A stretch of DNA of 64,000 nucleotides, taken from contig BLAL01000300.1 of NCBI GenBank assembly GCA_015698045.1, positions 436,501 through 500,500 of the forward strand, in the 5' to 3' direction. Source of the DNA: Rhizophagus clarus (taxonomy: Eukaryota; Glomeromycota; Glomeromycetes; Glomerales; Glomeraceae). The position numbers were made by a program, and so were the translations under genes. Of this stretch, positions 36,507 through 45,556 are shown in pieces. Each line of letters opens with the position of its first letter. Position 1 is the stretch's first letter. A model generated the notes under the pieces. That model was given only the letters and a program-made list of their open reading frames with translations. It did no database searches and was not told the DNA's origin.

Positions 36507-38369
36507 TCCTAAATATTTGAGCATTTCATAAGTAATCATAGAAGGACTAGGAGCTTTGCCATTAGGCATGGAAGAAACCGTAGAGAGCCATTCCTCTAAG
36601 GAAGGGGGAGACAGGAGAGAACCATAAATATTGGGAGAAACAGTAGCCATGGGCGAGTACTCAGAACGCCATCTATCAGGTAACGCTGATATATGCGAAG
36701 GGGGGGTAGACTTGATGGGAACTGCATGCTGGAAGTGATTAATCGCAGCAACGGAAACATCCTTTAGGTCCATTAACAACTGAGGAATAGTAGGATGATC
36801 AATAAAGACGTGATCTAACACGATGCGATGGCGTGAGCGAGAAAGTGCTGAATTAATAAAAGAAGAAATATCAGTATCGAAATTCTGATCACGAGATTCC
36901 AGATGAGCCTTGATAGAGGAATCCTGAAATTCTTTTTCTTTCAAAAGGTGTAAGCCCCATAATAATTTGGAAGCATGTGATAGGGTTTGAAACAAATTGT
37001 TAAAATTATCCGTCCGGCAAAAAAATAAAGATAAGGGTAAGGTAGGGATGGCAGGAAAGGTGGACTTGTACAAATTAAATATATTATTCAATCGGGTCAA
37101 ATAACCAGACCATTTCTGCTCATGGGAAGAAGAAAGGGTATGCGGGTATTTACGTAATAATTTAATAGAGTGAATAACGCGATTAAAAAAATGATAATAT
37201 TGTATTAAAGTTTCCAAGTCTTTAGGGAGTTTAGGGGTGTGGTCATTACCAACAGTACGTGCGGGTAGAATAGTATTGGCACCAGCAATAATGTTAGCGT
37301 GCAAATATTCACACATCCAATTGATATGCCAAGAAGCAAAAATAGTGGGAGATATACTACATAAGTTATCAATGTGGACAGAAAAGTCATCCCATTGTGA
37401 GGGGGTAACTGAATCAAAGGAAAAAATACGACGAACTTGTCGTTTGAGCTGTTGAGCACGTGCTGGCTTCATAGATGAAGATAAAAAGGAGTAATCATAA
37501 TACGTAATAACAGGATTATGATCAGAAAAATTAACGTCACATGCGTCAAAAATGACGGAGGTGAGTAAAAAACGTTTGAGAAGGGGACAAGACCAAACAT
37601 AATCAATTCGGGAGATAACATCGGCACGATGAAAGATGCCCAGAGAGGCAGGAGAAAAGTTAACAGGGGTAAAATCAACATATCCATTTGACAAAAGGAA
37701 ATTGAAAAGACGATGGATACGTTTAGTGGCAATTTGAGGTTGATTAAAAAATAGAGGGTAGAATTGATCAAGGTGTAAATTGAAATCGCCACAAACGGCG
37801 TGATGGAAACCTAATCTCTTGGCTTCCAATAAAGCGCTAATAAGGAGGTCAATAGTCTCATCGCGCAAGGATTGATCAGAGGTGGGAGGGATGTAAACAA
37901 CAAAGATACGTAGCTTAACGTGACCTTTAAAATATAAGTCAACAGAAAGCAGTCGCGATGAAAGAGAGAAATATGTATGAACGTGAGAAGCCAAAGAATT
38001 TTCAATAAAAAGAGAAACACCCCCAGAAGAATGAACATGTTGGGAGGTGTCCAAAATAGAAGAAAAAACAGTATAATTGGAAAGTCGTTTAGACAAGAAA
38101 TGCATTTGTTTGGGATGTAGATGGGTGTCAACGACACCACCAAAGGAGATATGTTTAAGGGAGAAGAAAGCATTTAAAAGTTCAATTTTGTTGTGAGAAA
38201 ACATCTTAAGACCGTTGATGTTGATAGAAGAAATATTAAAAGAATTGCGAGGGAGAGATGTGGGAGAAGTAGAAGAAAATAAAGAATCCTGTAAAGAGAG
38301 GTTATCTATATCTAAAGGGTTGGAAGGATTGCGAACAAAGGAATCATAATCAAAATTATTGTCTGTCAT
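36507..38369 (-). pseudogene. LINE ORF2 N-terminus: apurinic-type endonuclease and linker
   Basis: From the ATG at 38369 (MTDNNFDYDSFVRNPSN), an endonuclease/exonuclease/phosphatase fold is visible: ISSININGL (Asn), FVVYIPPTSDQ, AVCGDFNLHLDQF (Asp and Asn), DYVWSCPLL and FSDHNPVITYY (Asp-His). It nicks target DNA to prime reverse transcription. The linker then enters RT (NGKAPSPSMITYEMLKYLGP) and is cut by the MITE at 36506. This segment has no internal stop. Confidence 0.88.
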
Positions 38370-38418
38370 TAAAACACTTTGATAAAATCAGACGGGGAAA
38401 GTATAAGAGGAGGGAAAA

Positions 38419-40527
38419 TTAGTTAGAACCAGCTGTACTAGCTGAGTTCGAGGAGGAAGAAGAAGAAGTAATGGATCTGATGAAACCGCTAATAGAGTTA
38501 GCCAGCATGTCCAATTTGTTCTTAATGGCCGAATGCTTCGCATTGATGGCTTGAATTTCATCACGGGTTTGTGTGGGGGATGGGACCGCATGAGAGGTAG
38601 AAGAAGGAGATGAGATTTCAGGGATATCAATAGGAGCGGAGAGGGGAGTTCGAACTGGTCGTGATGGAGTAAAACCAGGAGACAATGGATTGAGAGGAGT
38701 TTGTACAGGCGAAGCAGTTGGTCGAGAGGAGGATACCAGCGTGACAGTGGGATTAGGTATATTCAGTGCATCAATGAGCATATCCGAAGACAGATTGGTG
38801 GCTGGGATGTCAGGCGGAGGTAACAGCCTGAGATGCTGTTCAATACGAGTCATACATCGATCGTTGAGCTCTAAGGCAGTGATACTATCGCAAACTTCAG
38901 CCATGTCTTGTTGGAGAGATTTCAATAAAGATAAAATATTAGCAGCCTCGTGCGGAGACATAGTAATGGCTTGACTGGGCGAAGAAAGGAAAGGAGGAGT
39001 ACGCAAGACCGTGGAAAAGGAAACCGAACGGTCACATTTATCATTGGATTTAGAGCGATCCCGGTGAGGAGTTTTAATAGTTCGGGTGTTAGCCGAAGAC
39101 TTTTGTTGTGGCTGAGAGGATTGAGAATTGCCTGGACCTTTTGAGCGCGAACGCGAACGAGACCCTGAGCGTGAACGCTCTTTCAGCCTGGCAGGCTGGT
39201 TGATATTGAAACGTTCTTTAAGTGCAGCCACCGGGTTCCTTCCCCTAGTACGACCCCTTACTTAGCGGCTTGGGCATTGAGTGGGAGTACAGCCTAATTT
39301 ACCACATCTGTGGCAAAGTTTGTTAGTATTGTTTAGGAGGTTCCACTGCAAAGTATGACCACGAAAGCCAATAATTTGTTCCATAGCGGCATCCATGGTT
39401 TCTTGAGAATTGAATGTGATGTAAGCCTATCTTTTGGGTTTGTAAGAGTTTAATGAGAGAGGAACATTGACGGCCTTAGCTCCCAGATCTCTAGTGAGAG
39501 GGGCCAGATCAATATCCTTAGTGTTAGGAGATAATTGTGTGAGCGTAGCTACAAATTCTCAGCAGGAGGATTTCTGATCGACCGTGTAATGACATGGAGT
39601 CACCCGGAGGCAGGTAGAAAAGCAATAAACGGCCCATTGGGTGTCAAAACGGGCAATAGAGAGGGCAGAATTGTAAACAATTCTGGCTTGTTGCATTTTG
39701 GCATTGTTCCTGGCATAAACTCGACAGGACGCAATGTTACCAAATTTCTTAAAGTAAGACATGACATTATCTTTGGTTAAAAAAAGGGAATGTCAGTAAC
39801 TTGGATGGCTCAGAGATCTTCATCACTCCGGAGCTGCCTGGGATCGTGAGCATGGAATACAAGGTCAGGGAACTGTTGGTGAGCAGCACCAACACAGGCG
39901 TCACGGGCCTCCATGGTTTGGAAATGAATAACGAGGCGTTTGGTATCACCAGAACCAGTCATTCTTGCTTTACCAGTGTACGATTCGTACATTTCTAAAA
40001 AGGTGTTGTTGACGGCATCTATCAATGCCTTATTGGTAGTAAAATTCTTTAAAGTTTTAGGGGCAGAGTTGGGGGCAGCCGCAGCTTGAAAATCATTTCT
40101 GTCGATGGAGAAGGTTGGAGATTGAACAAGGAATTGATCAACCGGAGGATCATCATCAGTAGCCTTATCAGGCGACGCGTTAGGGAGGGATGCAGGAGTC
40201 ATTGAGTCCATCAGACGCGTTATCGTTAGGCGCAGAAAGAGCTGCAGCCATATTCGGATGGGAGGAGAGAGAAGTTGAAGCAGTATTATTTTCTTTAGAA
40301 GGAGAAGAGGGACCTTCTACTTCAACGTCAGCCGCTGGACCAGCAACGTAATCTTCATCCATAGTGTTGTCAGAGGTGGTTCGAGTATGTTTTTGCTGAA
40401 TGGTGTTCTCACCGTCAGAACCAGAGTTATCAGAGTTATTATTGTCTTTTTTCCGTTCGTGGCGGCTGGCCTTCCTACTATTAGGATTAAAGGAGCTGCA
40501 GCCTCGTCTAGCAATGTTATTAGGCAT
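38419..40527 (-). pseudogene. LINE ORF1: RNA-binding protein with zinc knuckle and SR-rich tail
   Basis: From the ATG at 40527 (MPNNIARRGCSSFNP) the product can be followed through a frameshift near 40200, an RRM-like block (RLVIHFQTMEARDACVGAA), a shift near 39800, a second RRM-like block (VMSYFKKFGNIASCRVYAR), stops near 39559 and 39430, a zinc knuckle LCHRCGKLGCTPTQC (near 39295-39325), a TAA at 39258-39260 and then an Arg/Ser-rich region (SRSGSRSRSRSKG) and Pro/Ser tail to 38419. ORF1 proteins package LINE RNA. It starts about 100 bp inside the 5' end of the element. Confidence 0.7.
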
Positions 40528-41409
40528 ATTCGAGGACTTTTAGATAGGGAAAACTATAAGTTTTTATGAAAAAGTGTTAGCTAAAAAAATGGACAGAGTG
40601 ATCAGCAGAAAAAGGTGCACAGATCGTTAGAATTTAAATTCAAATTAACCAATCCATTTAATTGAATCAGAATAAATAGAATATTTCGAACGAGGGTTTC
40701 TGGGCAACAGTGCAGCCAAAAGTGGAGGAACCTCATCAGGGATTACCATGTAAGTAAATAAATAAAATTACATTCATATAAATTAAATGTATTTATCGAA
40801 TATTCAAACTGATTTTGATATTTAGAACTATGTCCTTTATCGTAATGGTAACCCTGGGCGGTGGCTGTGGATGCGTACCGGCCAAAGATATTATCGCGAA
40901 TTTAGAACGAAATTTTGGGAGAGGCCGGGTAATTATACTATAATAAAATTTATAATTAATATTTACGTTCATGTTTTAAATTTGATAAATTTGATCAATT
41001 TTAGTCACGTGTAATGATCGTAGGAGAAGGAGAAACTTACCTACGTATCGTAGAAGATAATTATTTTTATTTTTTTATTTATTAAGTGAGTAGCTAGGCC
41101 CAGTCCGTACCAAATATCGGCTGGAGACTCATGTTTTTTTTGGGCTGTGACTAATACTGACATCCACGCCGTACAGCCTGGATACTATTTTATAAAATAG
41201 TAGCGAACAAGTATCAAATGTGTATTTTTTTATTAAGTTATAATAAAAATTAGAATTTACTTTAATTTTAATATAAAAATTGTAAATGATAAAAAATTCG
41301 TAAATAAAAATAAATTTGTTTTCCCAAACTTAAAAAAAAAGGTGTTTATATTATTTTTGATTATTCAATAGTATCACATGCCCCTTGTATACGTTCTACT
41401 GCATATGCA

Positions 41410-42000
41410 GCTTTAACGTAATATTAAATTTTTGAAATATTTTAACCGTAATATTACGCAGGTTTACAGTCTCGTAAATTTTCAAAATATTTTAACCGTA
41501 ATATTACGCAGGTTTACAATCTCGTAAATTTTCAAAATATTTTAACTGTAATATTACGCAGGTTTATAATCTCGTAAATTTTCAAAATATTTTAACCGTA
41601 ATATTACGCAGGTTTACAGTCTTGTAAATTTTTGAAATATTTCAACCGTAATATTACGCAGGTTTATAGTTTCGTAAATTTGCAGAATATTTTGACCGTA
41701 ATATTACGCAGGTTTACAGTTTCGTAAATTTTCAAAATATTTCAACCGTAATATTACGCAGGTTTACAGTCTCGTAAATTTTCAAAATATTTTGATCGTA
41801 ATATTGCGTAAATCTAACGATATTGAAAACTTGCGTAATATTTTGACCGTAATATTGCGTAAATCTTACGATATTGAAAACTTGCGTAATATTTTGACCA
41901 TAATATCACATAAATCTTACGAAATTGTAAACTTATGTAATATTTCGAAATTTTTCGAAATATTATGCCATAAACTTTCGTAAACTTACAAAATCGTAAA
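41410..42000. repeat. Right subterminal repeat array of TIR element (about 50-bp units)
   Basis: Seven or more units of about 50 bp, each containing CCGTAATATTACGCAGGTTT followed by (A/T)CAGTCTCGTAAATTTTCAAA, run from 41425 to 41800 and then degrade into AATCTTACGATATTGAAAAC units. The core TAATATTA/CGTAATATTACG is palindromic. The array is much more regular than the left one, which suggests recent amplification at this end. Confidence 0.75.
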
Positions 42001-42107
42001 CTTACGCAATTTTTCGCCCTATAAAATTTCCTGATGATAGTAAACAAAAATATGTAAAAGTAGGAGAAAAATGGCATATCGATAAAAACATGAAAAATAG
42101 AAAATAG

Positions 42108-42788
42108 GAAAACATAGGATATTACACTGATAAAGAAGCAATACTTCTGAATCTAGATGATAAGAGTGAAAAAGAAATATTACAAAAATTAGGAAGGAAA
42201 AGTAAACCGCAAGTAATAATCATTGACGGAGTAGATGATGTAGGAAAATCCACAGTAGTAGAAAAGATAATCAATGAAATGAGAAATCAAGGAAAGAAAG
42301 TAATATTTAATACATTTAAAAGGAGAAGAAAAGATGATAGTAGATTTAAAGAACCAAACAAAGAATATGAATGGTTGTTCAGGAAACAAGTAGTTGAAGA
42401 AATAAATAGAAGAATAGTTACATTTGAAGATGAAGATATAATTATATTAGACAAATCACCATACTGTGAATACTTTTATCAGAAAACAAAAAGTTTTGAT
42501 AGAGGATTAATAGATGCAATAGGAAATCACAAGATGGAAAGAGAAATATTCCGATATGAAAATATAATAGAAAATGCAATAGTAATATTTTTAGAAAATA
42601 AGAGATGTTGGGAGAATTACATCAAGAGAGAAACTAAGAAATCAGGAGAAGGACATAAAGCGTCTTATGATACATTGAATAAAGAAGAATATATGGATAT
42701 GGTGAGAATGTTCAAAGATTACCAAAATATTTACGAAAGAAACAAAAAGTACAAAAGAGTTGAAATAAGGAATGATAACGAAAGTTGA
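42108..42788 (+). CDS. Thymidylate kinase-like (dNMP kinase) domain in retrotransposon pol, between RNase H and integrase
   Basis: The open frame after a TAG at 42105 (226 codons to TGA 42786-42788) reads QVIIIDGVDDVGKSTVVEKI, a P-loop at residues about 40-49 in the I-(D/E)-G-x-D-x-x-G-K-S-T form of thymidylate kinases. DIIILDKSPYCEYFYQ (Asp near residue 115) matches their D-R-x-x-x-S-x-x-x-Y-Q motif, with Lys for Arg. AIVIFLENKRCWENYIKRE matches the strand and helix before the lid. Such enzymes phosphorylate dTMP or related dNMPs. Base composition is identical to the surrounding pol (A-rich, AGA/GAA/ATA codons), and the frame is open upstream of the TAG to the TIR boundary (SKQKYVKVGEKWH), so it belongs to the retroelement. 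An internal ATG is at 42279. A deoxynucleoside kinase assignment is the main alternative. Confidence 0.75.
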   Translation, partial: ENIGYYTDKEAILLNLDDKSEKEILQKLGRKSKPQVIIIDGVDDVGKSTVVEKIINEMRNQGKKVIFNTFKRRRKDDSRFKEPNKEYEWLFRKQVVEEINRRIVTFEDEDIIILDKSPYCEYFYQKTKSFDRGLIDAIGNHKMEREIFRYENIIENAIVIFLENKRCWENYIKRETKKSGEGHKASYDTLNKEEYMDMVRMFKDYQNIYERNKKYKRVEIRNDNES

Positions 42789-42859
42789 AAGAAAGTATAT
42801 GAAGAGATATTGAAGTTTGAAATATAAATAGACAGCAAATATACAGAAGTAAATACAGA

Positions 42860-42976
42860 ATGGATTCACTAAAAATATACGAAAATATCGTGTTAATAGG
42901 ATTCTTTACAGACGAGGAATGTAATTATTATAGACATTTACTATACGAAACAGATTATTTATTGTGGAATAACTGA
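42860..42976 (+). CDS. 38-codon ORF between kinase-like domain and integrase
   Basis: ATG at 42860 to TGA at 42974 encodes MDSLKIYENIVLIGFFTDEE followed by a short acidic/aromatic tail. The region between the kinase frame and integrase has stops in all frames. This segment has non-random protein character and probably is a fragment of the original continuous pol linker or of an RNase H-like or kinase C-terminal extension. No family recognised. Confidence 0.3.
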   Translation: MDSLKIYENIVLIGFFTDEECNYYRHLLYETDYLLWNN

Positions 42977-43026
42977 ATAAAAAAAGGGATAAAATTTAAA
43001 AAGAGATAAATAACAGCTCAAACAGA

Positions 43027-44145
43027 ATGGATGAGAATGAATATAATAGGATAATTAAAGAAATAAATAAAGAGAAAAAATATATAATTAAAGAAGGAAT
43101 ATTATTTAGAATAGAAAATAATGTGGAATTAAGAGTTATTAGAAAATATAAATTTGAAGGATTAATGTATATAGTACATGATCACAAACAGGCAGGACAC
43201 TTTGGAATAAAAGCAACATATAATAGAATTAAAGAAAATTACTATTGGAAAGGAATGCTTAAAGATATAGAAATATATGTGAAATCATATGATAGTTGCC
43301 AAAGGAGAGGAAAACCTATAGGAAAACATGAATTAAATGTAATAAAAGTAATAGAACCATTCTATCAAATAGGGATAGATATAGTCGGACCATTGCCAGT
43401 TACAGAAAGAAATAATAGATATATAGTCACAGCGATGGATTATTTTACGAAATGGTCAGAGGCTAAAGCACTAGAAAAAGCTAACGCAAAAGAAGTAGCA
43501 AGATTTATTTACGAAGATATAATATGTAGACACGGTTATCCAAAGAAAATATTAAGTGACAGAGGAAGTCATTTCAATAATAAGATAATAGAATCATTGT
43601 TAAAAGAATTCGGAATAAAGCATAATTTCTCAACACCTTGTCATCCAAAAACAAATGGATTAATAGAAAGGTTTAATAAAACATTATGTGAATCATTAGC
43701 AAAAGTAGGAAACGTTGAGGATTGGGATCTGAAGATACCAGGAATATTATTAGCTTATAGAACCAAAAAGAATGATTCAACAAAAATAGAGCCAGGATAT
43801 TTAATATATGGAAGAAAGATAAAAACTTTGTTGAATTTGGAAGAAAAAGTAATGACTATAAAAGAAAGAATAACCAGATTAATAGAAGAACTACCAAGTG
43901 TAAGGAATAAAGCAAAAGAAAATATCGAAAAATCTCAAGAAAATCAAAAGAAATATCACGATCAAAAGAGACTTAAGGAAGGATTCAATATCGGAGATAA
44001 AGTATTATATTACGACGCATCCAAAGAAAAACAATGGTCTGGAAAATTAGAGGAAAAATGGAAAGGACCCTACTATATCCATGAAATAATTAGTAAAGGA
44101 TCCTATCGAATTAAAACTATGGAAGGAAAAATAATGAAGACTTGA
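43027..44145 (+). CDS. Retrotransposon integrase
   Basis: A 372-residue open frame with the zinc-binding N-domain (His53 and His58 in HDHKQAGHF; Cys91 in SYDSCQRRG) and the catalytic core: Asp118 (IGIDIVGPL), Asp178 (ILSDRGSHF) and Glu214 (GLIERFN), exactly 35 residues after Asp178 as in DDE integrases. The C-terminal region FNIGDKVLYYD...WSGKLEEKWKGPYYI is the GPY/F module of Ty3/gypsy. Oddity: the first zinc Cys is Tyr88 (TAT), one G-to-A transition from TGT, which would impair the HHCC domain. The ATG at 43027 may be internal to the original polyprotein. It ends 30 bp before the 3' LTR. Confidence 0.92.
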   Translation: MDENEYNRIIKEINKEKKYIIKEGILFRIENNVELRVIRKYKFEGLMYIVHDHKQAGHFGIKATYNRIKENYYWKGMLKDIEIYVKSYDSCQRRGKPIGKHELNVIKVIEPFYQIGIDIVGPLPVTERNNRYIVTAMDYFTKWSEAKALEKANAKEVARFIYEDIICRHGYPKKILSDRGSHFNNKIIESLLKEFGIKHNFSTPCHPKTNGLIERFNKTLCESLAKVGNVEDWDLKIPGILLAYRTKKNDSTKIEPGYLIYGRKIKTLLNLEEKVMTIKERITRLIEELPSVRNKAKENIEKSQENQKKYHDQKRLKEGFNIGDKVLYYDASKEKQWSGKLEEKWKGPYYIHEIISKGSYRIKTMEGKIMKT

Positions 44146-44175
44146 AGGGACTCAAATTCGTTAGGGAAGGATAGC

Positions 44176-44963
44176 TGTAATGCCAGAATTCACGTAATAA
44201 AGAAATAATATTAGTATAATACGTAGTAATTGCAAGGGTAATAATTTAGCCAACGGGAAATAATTTAACTGATGGAAATAATTTAGCCAACAGGAAATAA
44301 TTTAACTGACGGATAATAAACGATAGATAATAGTCCAATTGAAGGACGATAATAGTCATAAGTTATATTTATTTTTAGACTAAATTACATCATATTTTTA
44401 TTTATTTATTTTTAGATTAAATTATATCATATTTTTATTTTTAGTTTAATTTAGAAGAATGAAATAGTAGAAACTAATAGTTTAGGAAAATAGAAAGAAA
44501 TAGTAGAAATTAATTTTTGAAAACTTATAAAAAGACTTAATTTTTCCTTTATGTAAAGTAGTACTAGATTGACAGTTAGAGAGCTTGACAGTTAATTCTG
44601 TTCTCTCAAAAGATATAAATTAATAAAGATGAGAATATTAATTATTGAAAGTTATTATGAATATGCTCATGGTTTACCTGAGAGTTAATTAATGTTTGAA
44701 TGATTAATTTAAAGTTAAAGAGAATAAAATATGAGGAAATTATCGCAGTTTGAAAATAAAAAGAAAATGAGTTAAAGGAAATATAGTAATAATGAAAAAG
44801 GTATTACTAGAAATACATTTGAGAATATATGAAAAGTGAGATAATAAATTTGTTAAAGTAAAGGAGTAATGAGATAATAATAGAATAATGACGCGAAATA
44901 AAATGAACCAAGCATATAAAAATAATGACATGTTAACGCTAAGGTGGCAGCTTAGTCGTTACA
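44176..44963 (+). repeat. 3' LTR
   Basis: 788 bp starting TGTAATGCC and ending GTTACA, with intact TG...CA termini. Against the 5' LTR I count about nine substitutions, all transitions, one 6-bp indel (TAAAGT, near 44855) and fewer 18-bp minisatellite units. It is followed by the target duplication ACGCT. Confidence 0.92.
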
Positions 44964-45058
44964 ACGCTTCATTGTGTGATATTTTTTTAGGACTAATTAT
45001 GTAGACTATTAGTCTACTACCTAATTTAAATTGATTCACAATCATAGAAAAAAGGAAA

Positions 45059-45556
45059 ATGACTGAGTCTGTTAAAATACTAACCCCCGAATATCTGGAC
45101 TGGCATGCTAAATTAAGTGGGTTACCAAGCATTTTGACGGATAAGATTCGTTCCAAATTATACAAAAGATATAAAGAACAAACTGGACATGAGCCATGGC
45201 AATTATCAGAAGTACATGAATCAGAAGTCATAAATTCGAAGCTAAAAAACAAAGTATCCTATTTATATTTTCCCGAGTAATATGAAAAAGAAGGGCCTAT
45301 CACTTTCGAAGCCAGACCCAATCCAGAATCAATTATCAAATCCGTCTTAGAGCACTTCCCATACTTAAAATTCTGAAATAGTTTCAAAGGGATTGATAAT
45401 TATAACTTTGTATCTGCTCAGCCATGGAGTTCACCATGTCCTATTTGTAATGGAAAACATGGGAATTATGGATTACATGGCGAATGGTATGGAACAGAAT
45501 ATTGTCTTACTTGCTTCACTTCAAGCAATAAATTCAAGTTCGTGATTGTGGCTTAG
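45059..45556 (+). pseudogene. Zinc-ribbon protein of lineage-expanded family, two in-frame stops
   Basis: From the ATG at 45059 (MTESVKILTPEYLDWHAKLS) one frame runs to TAG 45554-45556 with TAA at 45278 and TGA at 45374. Blocks include SILTDKIRSKLYKRYKEQTG, EPWQLSEVHE and ITFEARPNPESIIKSVLEHF, and a Cys motif SPCPICNGKHGNYG...YCLTCF (two C-x2-C pairs, 45430-45520) that resembles the CPLC...KC end of the pseudogene at 19482-21056. It lies about 90 bp beyond the retrotransposon target duplication and on the same strand, so the retroelement landed between two related loci. Function unknown. Confidence 0.6.

Larger units (their letters stand above)
31675..40628 (-). mobile_element. Full-length but decayed LINE with 15-bp target duplication
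   Basis: The 15-bp direct repeat AGAATTTAAATTCAA flanks the element at 31660-31674 and 40629-40643. On the minus strand it carries ORF1 (40527-38419), ORF2 with endonuclease, RT and RNase H (38369 to 32726) and a cysteine/histidine tail (to 31932), in the order of RNase H-bearing LINEs. The 3' end has no poly(A) tail; it ends ATGCCGCGTTTGCC after an AATAAAG word. Multiple frameshifts and stops, plus a 795-bp MITE, show it is dead. Length without the MITE and its extra target copy is about 8.15 kb. Confidence 0.92.
31467..41060 (+). pseudogene. Myb/SANT-like DNA-binding domain gene, split by a LINE in intron 1
   Basis: Exon 1 (31467 to about 31628) reads MPRHTRSRRSHYNVHWNWAM, then RAYHNINGKSRYDFWDSVAN. 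Exon 2 (40680-40749) reads TRVSGQQCSQKWRNLIRDYH. Exon 3 (40826-40928) reads MRTGQRYYREFRTKFWERP. Exon 4 (41005-41060) is a basic tail ending TYRRR before TAA. Introns 40750-40825 and 40929-41004 are GT-AG and phase-consistent. The spaced Trp residues and the QC..KW..L..dY block are typical of Myb/SANT-like domains found in transposons and trihelix proteins. Breaks: TGA at 31551 where an Arg codon (CGA) is expected, and no GT donor after VANRF (ATATGA at 31629). The LINE 31675-40628 occupies intron 1. This gene is the only protein cargo recognised in the TIR element apart from the LINE. Confidence 0.75.
29322..42038. mobile_element. 12.7-kb TIR element inserted in pol, carrying a Myb/SANT-like gene
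   Basis: ATCATCAGGAAATTTTATA begins at 29322 and its reverse complement ends at 42038. Similarity continues inwards (GAAAA-TTGCG-AAG-TTACG), giving imperfect terminal inverted repeats of at least 45 bp. Both ends are followed by subterminal arrays rich in CGTAATATTACGC / CGTAAATTT words (29345-29720 and 41410-42000). Removing this block joins RNase H to the kinase-like domain of the retrotransposon. Without its own LINE insertion it is about 3.7 kb. Inside are a Myb/SANT-like gene and tandem repeats, but no transposase that I recognise. I could not find a clear target duplication, so the superfamily is open; PIF/Harbinger elements are known to pair a transposase with a Myb/SANT protein. Confidence 0.7.
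21094..44963 (+). mobile_element. Ty3/gypsy LTR retrotransposon with nested insertions
   Basis: Two near-identical LTRs (21094-21929 and 44176-44963) flank gag, protease, RT-RNase H, a kinase-like domain and integrase in Ty3/gypsy order (RT-RH before IN). The 5-bp target duplication ACGCT lies at 21089-21093 and 44964-44968. A purine-rich tract (AGGGAAGGATAGC, 44163-44175) immediately precedes the 3' LTR. Without the 12.7-kb insertion at 29322-42038 the element is about 11.2 kb, long for the family, mainly because of a 2-kb leader and a gag of over 1000 codons. The coding strand is very A-rich. Several stop codons make this copy non-autonomous. Confidence 0.92.

Noticed and set aside
37205..37792. 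Leu/Phe-rich overlapping ORFs in the LINE endonuclease region
   Set aside because: Alternative-frame shadows of ORF2.
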